From Lacrimispora sphenoides (GTDB lineage: Bacteria > Bacillota > Clostridia > Lachnospirales > Lachnospiraceae), in assembly GCF_900105215.1 (NCBI RefSeq), contig NZ_FOIP01000001.1, positions 3,164,501 to 3,228,500 on the forward strand: a stretch of DNA of 64,000 nucleotides, written 5' to 3'. The stretch's first letter is position 1. Each line of letters starts with the position of its first letter. The notes beneath the pieces are model-generated. The model worked only from the letters and a program-made list of their open reading frames with translations. It did no database searches and was not told where the DNA came from. Below, piece after piece: positions 43,421 to 52,907 of this stretch. A program made the translations under genes and the position numbers.

Positions 43421-44848
43421 ATGAAAAAACGGTTTATTATGCTGGCAGGTGCGTGTGTGCTGGCAGGAGTGTTATCGGGATGCAGCGGCGGTGCAAAGAG
43501 CGGATCCGCGGAAACGGGGGCAAAGAACGAATCTACAGAAACAGCAGCAAAGAGCGAATCCACGGAAAAGGCAGAAACGTCGGAACCTGGAAAAAAGGTG
43601 ATCAATGTCTGGGCATTTACGGATGAAGTGCCTAAAATGATCGAAAAATACAAAGAATTGCATCCGGATTTTGATTATGAAATCAATCCTACGATCATTG
43701 CCACAACGGACGGCGCTTATCAGCCGGCACTGGATCAGGCACTGGCGGCAGGCGGGACCAATGCACCGGATCTGTATTGTGCAGAAGCCGCATTTGTACT
43801 TAAATACACGCAGGGAGATGCCGGCCAATATGCGGCTCCCTACGAGGACCTGGGAATTGACGTAGCCGCAAAAGTGAAGGAAGCGGATATCGCCAAGTAT
43901 ACCATGGACATAGGAACCAATCAGGATAACAAGCTGGTTGCCTTAGGATACCAGGCGACTGGCGGTGCATTTATCTATCGCCGTTCCATTGCAAAGGATA
44001 CTTGGGGAACCGATGATCCGAAGGAAGTCGGTGCTAAATTGGGAGCGGGAAGCAATAGCTGGGATTCATTTTTCAATGCTGCAAATGATTTAAAAGCCAA
44101 AGGCTACGGGATCATATCCGGTGACGGTGATCTGTGGCACGCAGTGGAAAACAGTTCTGATACAGGCTGGATTGTGGATGGCAAGCTGAATATTGACCCG
44201 AAGCGGGAAGAGTTTTTGGATCTGTCTAAGAAGCTGATGGATGGAGGACTTCACAATGATACCAGAGACTGGCAGGATGCCTGGTTTGCGGACATGAAGG
44301 GCCAGGGCTCTAAACCGGTTTTAGGCTTCTTTGGTCCGGCATGGCTGATCAACTATGTGATGGCTCCTAACTCAGGCGGCGAGAAAATCGGAGAAGGAAC
44401 CTTTGGTGACTGGGCAGTATGCGAATCTCCTATCGGCTTTTTCTGGGGCGGCACATGGGTAATGGCAAATAAAGATTCTGAGGTGAAAAAAGCAGTTGGT
44501 GATATTATCCAGTGGATCACTCTGGAAACTTCCGAAAACGGCTTGCAGTACATGTGGGCAAACGGTACTATGAATGATGCGGGAACAAAGGACACCGTAG
44601 CTTCCGGTACAGTTATGGCCAAATCCGACGGCTCTATTGACTTCTTAAACGGACAGAATATGTTTGACGTATTTGTTCCGGCAAATAAATATGCAAAGGG
44701 TACGAACCTGACACAGTACGATGAAACCATTAACATGTATTGGAGAGATCAGGTACGGGAATACACCGCAGGAAACAAGAGCAGAGAACAGGCGATTAAG
44801 GATTTCAAACAGCAGGTAGCAGATAATCTGGATATCACCGTTGAATAA
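43421..44848 (+). CDS. CUT1 sugar ABC transporter substrate-binding lipoprotein
   Basis: 475 aa. Lipobox GVLSGCSGG (Cys22), a Ser/Glu/Thr-rich linker with SAETGAKNESTETAAKSEST repeats, then family 1 solute-binding domain (VINVWAFTDEVPKMIEKYKEL). The late WANGTMNDAGTKD and FDVFVPANKYAKG segments fit oligosaccharide receptors. First gene of a three-gene importer; the sugar is unknown and no ATPase is encoded, so a shared MsmK-type ATPase is expected. Confidence 0.9.
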   Translation: MKKRFIMLAGACVLAGVLSGCSGGAKSGSAETGAKNESTETAAKSESTEKAETSEPGKKVINVWAFTDEVPKMIEKYKELHPDFDYEINPTIIATTDGAYQPALDQALAAGGTNAPDLYCAEAAFVLKYTQGDAGQYAAPYEDLGIDVAAKVKEADIAKYTMDIGTNQDNKLVALGYQATGGAFIYRRSIAKDTWGTDDPKEVGAKLGAGSNSWDSFFNAANDLKAKGYGIISGDGDLWHAVENSSDTGWIVDGKLNIDPKREEFLDLSKKLMDGGLHNDTRDWQDAWFADMKGQGSKPVLGFFGPAWLINYVMAPNSGGEKIGEGTFGDWAVCESPIGFFWGGTWVMANKDSEVKKAVGDIIQWITLETSENGLQYMWANGTMNDAGTKDTVASGTVMAKSDGSIDFLNGQNMFDVFVPANKYAKGTNLTQYDETINMYWRDQVREYTAGNKSREQAIKDFKQQVADNLDITVE

Positions 44849-44920
44849 ATAATTTTGAGCGGGCAGGAGGGGAGGATCTTTCTTCTTGTCCGCCCAATTG
44901 CGTTGAATGGAGGAACTTAC

Positions 44921-45904
44921 ATGAAACGAAAACATTCTGGTTATGCGAAATGGGGATACATTTTCTGTCTGCCCTTTACCATTGCATTTCTTATTTTCAC
45001 TTTATATCCGATTATTTTTACTACTGTTATTGGATTTACGGATTGTAAGGGATTGGGTACGGTAAAGTTTCATTTTCTGGCGGACGATCCATTTTTAAAC
45101 TTTAAGAACATTTTAGCAAATCCCTCGTTCCAGAAGTCATTTCGGAACACTTTAGGCATGTGGATATGCAACTTTATCCCTCAGATAGGTCTGGCCCTGC
45201 TTTTAACGGCGTGGTTTACGGATAACCGGAATCACATCAAAGGAAAAGGACTGTTTAAGGTATTGTTTTATATGCCCAACATTATTACTGCAGCTACCGT
45301 CGCCATTCTGTTCAACGCCCTTATCGGCTATCCCATGGGACCGGTCAATGATATTTTAATGACCTTAGGGATTACGGACCAACCAATTAATTTTCAGGTC
45401 AACAAAGCCGTGGCAAGGGGAAGCGTATCATTTATTCAGTTCTGGACGTGGTATGGCTATACCATGATTATTTTGATATCCGGCGTACTGGGAATCAGTC
45501 CTGAAATCTTTGAATCCGCAGAGGTAGATGGGGCAAACCGGATTCAGACCTTTTTCTATATCACGATCCCCAACTTAAAAACCATTCTGCTGTTTACATT
45601 GGTAACCAGTTTGATTGGCGGTTTACAGATGTTCGATATTCCAAAGCTGTTTTTACTTGGCGGACCGGACAATGCCACCTTAACCACCAGCGTATTTATC
45701 TATAATCAGGCCTTTAGCGGCAGTTACTTATACAATCGGGCTTCCGCCGCCAGTATGATCATGTTTGTGATCATTTGCGCTGCATCTGCAATTTTGTTTT
45801 TTGCAATGAGGGATAAGGACGAAGCAGAATTGGAGAAGCTGACCAAACAGCAGGAACGGGAATATAGGAAAATGCAGAAGGAACGGAGGAAATCACATGA
45901 ATAA
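44921..45904 (+). CDS. CUT1 sugar ABC transporter permease (MalF-like)
   Basis: 327 aa from the ATG preceded by GGAGG; the longer frame upstream lies in the intergenic region. Six membrane spans; EAA loop ESAEVDGANRIQTFFYITIPNLK. Overlaps the partner permease by 8 bp. Confidence 0.92.
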   Translation: MKRKHSGYAKWGYIFCLPFTIAFLIFTLYPIIFTTVIGFTDCKGLGTVKFHFLADDPFLNFKNILANPSFQKSFRNTLGMWICNFIPQIGLALLLTAWFTDNRNHIKGKGLFKVLFYMPNIITAATVAILFNALIGYPMGPVNDILMTLGITDQPINFQVNKAVARGSVSFIQFWTWYGYTMIILISGVLGISPEIFESAEVDGANRIQTFFYITIPNLKTILLFTLVTSLIGGLQMFDIPKLFLLGGPDNATLTTSVFIYNQAFSGSYLYNRASAASMIMFVIICAASAILFFAMRDKDEAELEKLTKQQEREYRKMQKERRKSHE

Positions 45905-46739
45905 AAAGCGCAGCTCATTGATATTGAAAGTCATTATTTACGTGGTATGTGTTTTCCTTGCAATTTTAAGCATTGCCCCGTTTTACATTATGGTGATCAA
46001 TGCCACCCGTTCTACGGTACAGATACAGCAACACGCAATTTCGCTTCTTCCTTCTACTTATATGATGAAGAATATAGCTATTTTGTTGGGAAAAAGTTTT
46101 AATCCTGCCAATGGTTTTTTGAATTCCCTTATCATTTCCACAGGAGCAACTCTTTGTGCGGTGTATTTTTCCAACATGACCGCATACGGGCTGGTGGTGT
46201 ACAACTGGAGATTCCGTAAACCATTTTTCAGCTTTATCATGGCAATTATGATGGTTCCGGCCCAGATTACGATGATCGGTTTCTACCAGATGGTTTACCG
46301 GATTCATATGACGAACAATTTCCTCATGCTCATATTACCGGCCATTGCCTCTCCTGCTATGGTGTTCTTTATGAGGCAGTATATGCTGCCTTCTTTGTCA
46401 CTGGAAATCATTCAGGCTGCCCGCATTGATGGGGCAGGGGAGTTCTATATCTTTAACCGGATTGCTATGCCAATTATGAAACCGGCCATTGCAACACAGG
46501 CGATCTTCTGCTTTGTGTCCAGCTGGAACAATTTGTTTACCCCTCTGGTGCTTTTGACGGATCAGAAGAAGTATACCATGCCCATTATGGTAAGCCTGCT
46601 TCGCGGGGATATTTATAAGACAGAATATGGCTCTGTTTATATGGGGCTGGCTTTGACGGTGTTGCCCCTGATTGTGGTTTATCTGCTTCTTTCCCGTTAC
46701 ATAATTTCCGGTGTTGCGTTAGGTGGCGTTAAGGGATAG
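45897..46739 (+). CDS. CUT1 sugar ABC transporter permease (MalG-like)
   Basis: 280 aa. Six membrane spans; EAA loop QAARIDGAGEFYIFNRIAMPIM. Its 3' end overlaps the convergent AraC gene by 11 bp. Confidence 0.92.
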   Translation: MNKKRSSLILKVIIYVVCVFLAILSIAPFYIMVINATRSTVQIQQHAISLLPSTYMMKNIAILLGKSFNPANGFLNSLIISTGATLCAVYFSNMTAYGLVVYNWRFRKPFFSFIMAIMMVPAQITMIGFYQMVYRIHMTNNFLMLILPAIASPAMVFFMRQYMLPSLSLEIIQAARIDGAGEFYIFNRIAMPIMKPAIATQAIFCFVSSWNNLFTPLVLLTDQKKYTMPIMVSLLRGDIYKTEYGSVYMGLALTVLPLIVVYLLLSRYIISGVALGGVKG

Positions 46740-47643
46740 ACGAAAGGGAAAATTGGCTGCGAAACTCGGTAGGATTGTATTTTGTATACTTCTTAAAGCA
46801 CCGGCTAAAGGAAGCCGGATTGTTGAACCCGGTTTGGAAGGCGATTGAGGTGATCGATTCGCCAGCCAATAACATTTCCTGAGCCGCCTGAATGCGTTTG
46901 CGGCTTAAATAGTCATAAAAAGTAGAGTTGGTATGTTCTTTAAACAGGCGGGAAAAATGGTATTTGGAAAAGCCTATGTGGGCGGCCATTTTTTCTAACG
47001 TTAAGTTCTCCCCGTAATGGGCGTCAATGTAGGACAAAAGGCCTGTGAACTTCTGGTAATACTCATAATGTTTTTCTTGAGAGGTTTGTGAATTGGCGGA
47101 GAGGGCATGATAGTACTCTCCGCCGATTGTCGTTAAGAGGTTGATCAGGATCGCATAAATAGAATATTCCCAAAAGATCCCGCCTGGAAAATAGATGTCG
47201 TTGATCTCCATGAAACCGGAATAGATCCGTTCATAAATCCGGCTATGGTTTTGCTTGTTCATAAGGCAAGGTTCTAACAGAACCACATCCAAAAAGGAGG
47301 AATCGTAAAAACTGGACAGTGGTTCCATGTTGAACATATAAATGAAGCGGGAACCGCTGGTAGCCGGAAGGATCTCATGGATGGAAAAGCGGGGGATAAA
47401 GAGAATGTCGCCCGGATGTAAGGTGAAGGATTTTTTGTTGATGATGACGGTATAGTCACATTCCACGGGTATGAGAATTTCCAATGCACTGTGCTGGTGA
47501 GGTGCGTAGCCTTCCATTTGAATGTTATGCCAGATACGGATATTGGAATTAAGGGAATATTCAACGTTTTCTAACAGGCCTTCCACTTGTCTGCCCTGGA
47601 AGGAACGGTCTTCGGGACGTTGGTAGTATGCGGATTTGGTCAT
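46729..47643 (-). CDS. AraC family transcriptional regulator with cupin sensor
   Basis: 304 aa. N-terminal cupin (YAPHQHSALEILIPVECDYTVII, then LHPGDILFIPRFSIHEI) and a C-terminal double helix-turn-helix (LEKMAAHIGFSKYHFSRLFKEHT, then ITSIAFQTGFNNPASFSRCFKK). Convergent with the sugar transporter, whose expression it probably controls in response to the sugar. Confidence 0.92.
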   Translation of the reverse strand: MTKSAYYQRPEDRSFQGRQVEGLLENVEYSLNSNIRIWHNIQMEGYAPHQHSALEILIPVECDYTVIINKKSFTLHPGDILFIPRFSIHEILPATSGSRFIYMFNMEPLSSFYDSSFLDVVLLEPCLMNKQNHSRIYERIYSGFMEINDIYFPGGIFWEYSIYAILINLLTTIGGEYYHALSANSQTSQEKHYEYYQKFTGLLSYIDAHYGENLTLEKMAAHIGFSKYHFSRLFKEHTNSTFYDYLSRKRIQAAQEMLLAGESITSIAFQTGFNNPASFSRCFKKYTKYNPTEFRSQFSLSSIP

Positions 47644-47717
47644 ATGGGGGTCCTCCTTCCTGTATGCCGCTGTTTATGTAATGATACTTAATTTTTTTCT
47701 GAGTTTCTACTGGAAGA

Positions 47718-49100
47718 TTAGCTTAGTTTCCCCATTTTTTCCTTTTCCTCTGCTAAGAGCTGATGAGATTCTGTTAAGGAAGTGCCGAGGATTTTTAACA
47801 GAGTGTCTTTTTCCAGGGTAGGAGAATAGTAAAACCCCTGCTGGTAATTGCAGCCGGCTTCCGAAAGTATTTGGTTCTGGTTTTCCGTTTCCACGCCTTC
47901 GGCAATGATGGTCATATCAAGATCTCTTGCCATTCGGACCAGCCCTTCAATGACGGACCGGGACCTTGGATTCGTCTCAAGCTGCCATACGAACAGGCGC
48001 TCAAGCTTTAAGGTATCCACTGGAAGCTCCAGGATTGAGGAGATTCCGGAGTGGCCGGAACCGAATTCATTGAGGATGATCTCTACGCCCATTTCCTGCA
48101 ATTGCTGAAGGGACACGTTGATGTTTAAATAAGCCATGGTCAGGGCACTTTCCTGGATCTCCAGGGCAAGCTTTCCCTCAGGTATGTGATAGATATCCAT
48201 CATGCGCTTCACTTCGTCAAGGAAATCTTCCTGTAAAAAAAGAACGGGAGAAATGGGAAGAGCAATGGATTCAAAATCGCAGCCAGCTTCAAGCAGCCCG
48301 TGGATGCATTGGGCTGCTTTTTCCAGTGCATAGTATTCAATGGCCCGGATCTGCCCGGAATCCTCTGCAACAGGAAGAAATTCGCTGGCTCCGATCATCC
48401 CAAGGCCTTTAATAAAGATGCGCATATAAAGCTCTGCCCGGGTAAAGGTCCCCGTATCAATTTGAAGAGTAGGGCGGTAACGAACCTCCACCTCTTCTTT
48501 TTCCAGGGCTGTCTTTAGATAAAGAACAATGGTCTGGCGCCGCTGCAGCTGTTTCTGCAAAACGCTGTCAAAGACGACCGCCTGATTGGGACCTCCGTCT
48601 TCTGCCTTTATAACGGCCAGATCCAGACACTTTAACATCTGGTCCGGAGAATCGGCGTGTCCGGGATAGGTGCAGATGCCCATCTGTGCGGAACATAAGC
48701 AGTCGGTCCCGCTGACTTTCCAGACATGGTCAAACCTGCCGGCAATCATCTCAGCAAGCTCATAAGCCTGTCCCTGGGTATATTGTTCCAGTATGATGAT
48801 ATATTCCACACCAATATAATGGTAGACGTCTTTTCCTGTCACTTCTTTTAAATAGGTAAGGATCTGTTCAAGAAGGTATTCGCAGTATTCATAACCAAAT
48901 ACCTGGTTTAGCCGTTTAAAATTCTCTATGTGGAGCTTTAGCACAGTGCCCCGTTCCATAGAGCTCATTACCAGGCTCAGATGCTTTAAACAGGCTTCTC
49001 GTTCCGGTTTGCTCTCTAATAAAGGATCTTCTAATACCTGGCTTTTGGTCTCTGTCTCTGTCTGAAGGGGCAGAGCTGTTTTTTTTCTAAACCAATTCAT
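47718..49100 (-). CDS. Degenerate GGDEF-EAL protein
   Basis: 460 aa from the ATG 8 bases after GGGAGG. The GGDEF site reads GVEYI, so cyclase activity is unlikely. The EAL domain starts ELYMR instead of EALLR, and the metal-binding DDFG reads NEFGSGHS, while LEIQES and AEGVETE are kept. Loss of the DD pair argues against c-di-GMP hydrolysis; a binding or scaffold role is more likely. No membrane segment. It lies 74 bp upstream of the AraC gene, same strand. Confidence 0.85.
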   Translation of the reverse strand: MNWFRKKTALPLQTETETKSQVLEDPLLESKPEREACLKHLSLVMSSMERGTVLKLHIENFKRLNQVFGYEYCEYLLEQILTYLKEVTGKDVYHYIGVEYIIILEQYTQGQAYELAEMIAGRFDHVWKVSGTDCLCSAQMGICTYPGHADSPDQMLKCLDLAVIKAEDGGPNQAVVFDSVLQKQLQRRQTIVLYLKTALEKEEVEVRYRPTLQIDTGTFTRAELYMRIFIKGLGMIGASEFLPVAEDSGQIRAIEYYALEKAAQCIHGLLEAGCDFESIALPISPVLFLQEDFLDEVKRMMDIYHIPEGKLALEIQESALTMAYLNINVSLQQLQEMGVEIILNEFGSGHSGISSILELPVDTLKLERLFVWQLETNPRSRSVIEGLVRMARDLDMTIIAEGVETENQNQILSEAGCNYQQGFYYSPTLEKDTLLKILGTSLTESHQLLAEEKEKMGKLS

Positions 49101-49274
49101 ATGGATTTCCTCCCTTTTATCGGCCATTTGATTTTATTGTATTATAAAAGCATAGTGAAATCAAGAAATAATTGGAAGAGTGAAAACAGGCATTAAACTG
49201 GAAATAGAGAGAATAATAAGGATAAGAAAAACTTTTTTTTAAAATGTTAGCTATAAAGGCAAGAGGTGGAAAGA

Positions 49275-50609
49275 ATGAAATCAATCTGGACAGAATCAGC
49301 CAGAATTCCTGGCAGGAATCCATTGACAGGAAACAAACGGACAGAGGTGGTAGTAATAGGAGCTGGAATGGCAGGAATCCTTACTGCCTTTTATTTGCAA
49401 AGGCACGGGCTTCACGTGGTGGTGCTGGAGGCAGACCGCATAGGAAGCGGGCAAACGGGATATACAACGGCGAAAATCACTTCCCAGCATAATCTGATTT
49501 ATGAAAAGCTGGCACGAACGACTGGAGAAGAAACGGCAAGGCTGTATGGAAAGGCAAACCAGCTGGCAGTGGAAGAGTACGGAAAACTCATTAGACGTTA
49601 TTCCATACAGTGCCATTATGAGCAAACGGATGCATATCTATATTCGGTTCAGGAGTCAGAGGTGCTTTCAAGAGAGGCGGAGTGGGCTGCAAGGTTTGGG
49701 CTTCCGGCTTCTTTTGTCAGGGAGACCGGACTTCCGTTTTCTGTGCATGGAGCGGTTCGTTTTACCGGACAGGCCCAGTTTCATCCTCTGGAATTTCTTA
49801 GAGATATATCTGCAGGGCTTACGATTTTTGAGCGGACAAAGGTTCTCAAGGTTCAAGGGCATGAAGTCGTGACGGATAAAGGGGTGGTAAAGGCAGAAAA
49901 AGTAGTATTTGCCTCTCATTATCCTTTTGTTAATATCCCTGGATTTTATTTTGCCAAAATGTATCAGGAGAAAAGCTACGTTCTGGAGCTTGAGCCTGTT
50001 GCATCTTTAAAAGGCATGTATATTGGAATTGACGAAAGGGCATATTCCTTTCGGAATGCCGGTGATAAGCTTTTATTGGGTTATGGAAGCCACAGGACCG
50101 GAAAGGCGCCAAAGGAAAATCCCTTTACCACGATGAAACGGGCAGGGGAACATCTGTTTCCAGAAGCAAAGGAAATCAGAAGATGGACGGCCCAGGATTG
50201 TATGACTTTAGACGGAATTCCCTATATCGGGCCGTTTTCTGCCCTAAGGCCGGATTGGTATGTTGCTACAGGCTTTGGAAAATGGGGCATGAGTTCCTCC
50301 ATGGTGGCAGCAAAGATACTGAGTACACAGATAACAGGAAGGAAAACACCCTATGATGAAGTGTTTTCTCCCAGAAGGCATCATCTGAAGGCAGCCGCGG
50401 GCACACTGGTTTCCCATGGTATGCAATCAGTGAAGGGACTTTCAGCCGGAACCATGCCTGGAGCCGTAAACTGTCCCCACATGGGATGCCGTCTGGTATG
50501 GAACCGGTTTGACAAGCGCTGGGAATGTCCATGCCATGGATCTTCTTTTGAAATTAATGGAAAAATTTCAGCAGGCCCTGCACAACAGGGTATTCCTTTC
50601 ATAGATTGA
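49275..50609 (+). CDS. FAD-dependent oxidoreductase with C-terminal Rieske domain
   Basis: 444 aa from the ATG 7 bases after AGAGGTGG. DAO-type FAD motif VVIGAGMAGILTAFYLQRHG, then YTTAKITSQH. The last ~60 residues hold a Rieske [2Fe-2S] site: CPHMGCRLVWN and CPCHGSSFE. Known relatives are uncharacterised DadA-like proteins. It could pass electrons from an unknown amine or thiol donor. It ends 39 bp before cotJA. Confidence 0.9.
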   Translation: MKSIWTESARIPGRNPLTGNKRTEVVVIGAGMAGILTAFYLQRHGLHVVVLEADRIGSGQTGYTTAKITSQHNLIYEKLARTTGEETARLYGKANQLAVEEYGKLIRRYSIQCHYEQTDAYLYSVQESEVLSREAEWAARFGLPASFVRETGLPFSVHGAVRFTGQAQFHPLEFLRDISAGLTIFERTKVLKVQGHEVVTDKGVVKAEKVVFASHYPFVNIPGFYFAKMYQEKSYVLELEPVASLKGMYIGIDERAYSFRNAGDKLLLGYGSHRTGKAPKENPFTTMKRAGEHLFPEAKEIRRWTAQDCMTLDGIPYIGPFSALRPDWYVATGFGKWGMSSSMVAAKILSTQITGRKTPYDEVFSPRRHHLKAAAGTLVSHGMQSVKGLSAGTMPGAVNCPHMGCRLVWNRFDKRWECPCHGSSFEINGKISAGPAQQGIPFID

Positions 50610-50648
50610 TATTAGAAACTTTCAATAGCGAAAGGAGTCATACATCCT

Positions 50649-52031
50649 ATGGATTTTTATACGAAGCAATGGTGTCCTGAATATATGACCGGCACCGGTT
50701 CAGCCGGCTGGGAATATGCCATGGGGCTTGACATGTCTGTAAGTCCTGGTACGGTAATTCGCCCTGACATGCCGCTTGGTTCGGGTCCGGCAAAGTCCGC
50801 AGAAAATGGGACTGATCCCATACTTATGAAACAGCAGGATATGGCCTCAGGTTCCGGCCCTTGGATGCCGCCAAAAAGACCAAGATGTTCGGAAACAAGA
50901 GGTAAATCTGAGGCAGCACCTATGCCGATGAATTGCCAGCCAATGCTGTTATGCCCAATGCCGGAAAGAAGCAGGGAGATGCCAGCCCATACGATGCCGG
51001 AGAAATGCATGCCGGAAAAATGCAGAGTGATGCCAACCTGCCCGATGCCGGAGAAATGCATGCCGGAAAAATGCAGAGAGATGCCAGCTTGCCCAATGCC
51101 AGAAAAATGTATGCCGGAAAAATGCAGAGTGATGCCAACCTGCCCAATGCCAGAAAAATGTATGCCGGAAAAATGCAGAGTGATGCCAACCTGCCCAATG
51201 CCAGAAAAATGTATGCCGGAAAAATGCAGAGTGATGCCAGCTTGCCCAATGCCAGAAAAATGTATGCCGGAAAAATGCAGAGTGATGCCAACCTGCCCAA
51301 TGCCAGAAAAATGTATGCCGGAAAAATGCAGAGTGATGCCAGCTTGCCCGATGCCGGAGAAATGCATGCCGGAGAAATGCATGCCAGAGAAATGCATGCC
51401 GGAGAAATGCATGCCGGAGAAATGCATGCCGGAGAAATGCATGCCAGAGAAATGCATGCCAGAGAAATGCATGCCAGAGAGATGCATGCCAGAGAAATGC
51501 ATGCCAGGGAAATGGAGGGAGATGCCAGCCCGCACAATGCCAGAGAGATGCATGCCAGAGAAGTGCAGAGTGATGCCAAGCTGCCCGATGCCGGAGAAAT
51601 GCATGCCAGAGAAATGCTGGGAGATGCCAACCCGTACAATGCCAGCCCATACAATGCCAGCCCATACAATGCCAGCCCATACAATGCCAGCCCATACAAT
51701 GCCAGAGAATTGTATACCAGTATGTGTCATGCCGGTACAATGCCCAGAAAAAGAGAAGGAAGCTATGGCGCCTATGAAATGTCCGAATATGGCAACAAGT
51801 CCCGCATTTGTGAAGTGCCCTGAAATGCCGACATGCACAGCACCGGCCATGCGTCCCAGCAAGCCCGCACCGGCTCCTTGCCCAGCCGAAAATATTGACC
51901 AGTTTCCAGTTGGAATGGCATATGTACCATGGCAGTGCTGGCAGGAATTGTATCCGTTAGATACTGCCATGAACATGGGAACCATCTTCCCGGATCTGTT
52001 TAAACCATTTATTATGGGGGGGTGCCAGTGA
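50649..52031 (+). CDS. cotJA: CotJA-type spore coat protein with large Met/Cys/Pro repeat insertion
   Basis: 460 aa, versus ~80 for ordinary CotJA. Residues 116-234 are seven copies of a 17-residue unit (MPEKCMPEKCRVMPTCP and variants), 235-284 are ten MPEKC-type pentamers, and 331-350 are four MPAHT pentamers. The C-terminal ~45 residues (FPVGMAYVPWQCWQELYPLD) are the CotJA domain. The stop overlaps the cotJB start (TGATG). AAAGGAG precedes the ATG. Cys and Met every few residues suggest disulfide cross-linking or metal binding in the coat; the DNA tandem repeats imply copy-number variation. Confidence 0.85.
   Translation: MDFYTKQWCPEYMTGTGSAGWEYAMGLDMSVSPGTVIRPDMPLGSGPAKSAENGTDPILMKQQDMASGSGPWMPPKRPRCSETRGKSEAAPMPMNCQPMLLCPMPERSREMPAHTMPEKCMPEKCRVMPTCPMPEKCMPEKCREMPACPMPEKCMPEKCRVMPTCPMPEKCMPEKCRVMPTCPMPEKCMPEKCRVMPACPMPEKCMPEKCRVMPTCPMPEKCMPEKCRVMPACPMPEKCMPEKCMPEKCMPEKCMPEKCMPEKCMPEKCMPEKCMPERCMPEKCMPGKWREMPARTMPERCMPEKCRVMPSCPMPEKCMPEKCWEMPTRTMPAHTMPAHTMPAHTMPAHTMPENCIPVCVMPVQCPEKEKEAMAPMKCPNMATSPAFVKCPEMPTCTAPAMRPSKPAPAPCPAENIDQFPVGMAYVPWQCWQELYPLDTAMNMGTIFPDLFKPFIMGGCQ
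50994..51500 (+). repeat. 51-bp and 15-bp tandem repeats in cotJA
   Basis: Seven 51-bp units (50994-51350) followed by ten 15-bp units (51351-51500). Because unit lengths are multiples of three and stop-free in most frames, several other frames stay open across the region on both strands. Confidence 0.9.
51639..51698 (+). repeat. Four 15-bp tandem repeats in cotJA
   Basis: ATGCCAGCCCATACA repeated four times, encoding MPAHT units, separate from the MPEKC array. Confidence 0.9.
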
Positions 52032-52297
52032 TGATGGGTTATAATGTTGATTGCGATATGCTGTTAAAACAGGTATATGAATCCAGCTTTGCAATGGATG
52101 ATGTGGTTTTGTATCTTGACACTCATCCAGATGATCAGGAAGCATTAAACTATTACTTTTATGTAGCAGATATGCGGCAGCAGGCAATGCAGGCTTATGA
52201 AGAGCAGTGCGGCCCTCTGATGGTTGATGGAGTCATGGATGAGAATTACTGGACCTGGATCAATGATCCATGGCCATGGGAAGGAGAGTGCGGCTAA
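52031..52297 (+). CDS. cotJB: Spore coat protein CotJB
   Basis: 88 aa. Start chosen at the ATG overlapping the cotJA stop, with a G-run ribosome site upstream. YESSFAMDDVVLYLDTHPDDQEAL and WTWINDPWPWEGEC match CotJB. It overlaps cotJC in the same TAATG style. Confidence 0.92.
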   Translation: MMGYNVDCDMLLKQVYESSFAMDDVVLYLDTHPDDQEALNYYFYVADMRQQAMQAYEEQCGPLMVDGVMDENYWTWINDPWPWEGECG

Positions 52298-52905
52298 TGT
52301 GGAGGTATGAAAAGAGATTACAGTATCCGGTAAATATAACGACTCCCAACCCCAAGATTGCTTCCTTTATTATCAGCCAGTATGGCGGCCCAGATGGAGA
52401 AATGGGAGCTTCCATGCGTTATCTTTCCCAACGCTATTCCATGCCTTATAAGGAATGTAAAGGTGTTCTTACGGATATCGGAACGGAGGAGTTAGCACAT
52501 CTTGAGATCGTAGCAACCATTGTTCACCAGCTGACAAGAAATTTAACACCGGAACAGGTTGTAGAATCAGGGTTTGGTCCTTACTACATTGACCATACAA
52601 CAGGCATCTGGCCTCAGTCTGCCGGTGGAGTCCCGTTTACTGCCAACCAATTCCAGTCAAAGGGAGATCCAATTACCGATCTTGTGGAGGATATGGCAGC
52701 AGAGCAGAAAGCAAGGAGTACTTACGATAACATTCTTCGTGTTATTACTGATCCAGAAATCTGTGATCCGATTCGATTCTTGAGAGAACGGGAAATCGTT
52801 CATTTCCAGAGGTTTGGGGAAGCTTTAAGAATTACCCAGGATAATCTGGACAGCAGGAATTTCTATGCATTCAATCCAAGCTTTGATATTAGAGATCAGT
52901 GCTGA
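52297..52905 (+). CDS. cotJC: Spore coat manganese catalase CotJC
   Basis: 202 aa from the ATG sharing the A of the cotJB stop; MWRYEKRLQYPV is the expected N-terminus. Ferritin-like manganese catalase: GTEELAHLEIV and EREIVHFQRFGEAL carry metal ligands. Likely protects or cross-links the spore coat. Confidence 0.94.
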   Translation: MWRYEKRLQYPVNITTPNPKIASFIISQYGGPDGEMGASMRYLSQRYSMPYKECKGVLTDIGTEELAHLEIVATIVHQLTRNLTPEQVVESGFGPYYIDHTTGIWPQSAGGVPFTANQFQSKGDPITDLVEDMAAEQKARSTYDNILRVITDPEICDPIRFLREREIVHFQRFGEALRITQDNLDSRNFYAFNPSFDIRDQC

Positions 52906-52907
52906 TA

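Noticed and set aside
43348..43626. 92-codon + ORF overlapping the sugar-binding lipoprotein start
   Set aside because: It is out of frame with a clear lipoprotein that has signal peptide, lipobox and ribosome site.
51351..51500. Short regularly spaced repeats, CRISPR-like at first sight
   Set aside because: 15-bp units are directly adjacent with no spacers and encode MPEKC in frame; no cas genes nearby.
50657..51985. Long minus-strand and alternative-frame ORFs through the cotJA repeats
   Set aside because: They exist only because the repeat unit is a multiple of three; no ribosome sites, and the + frame ends in a real CotJA domain.
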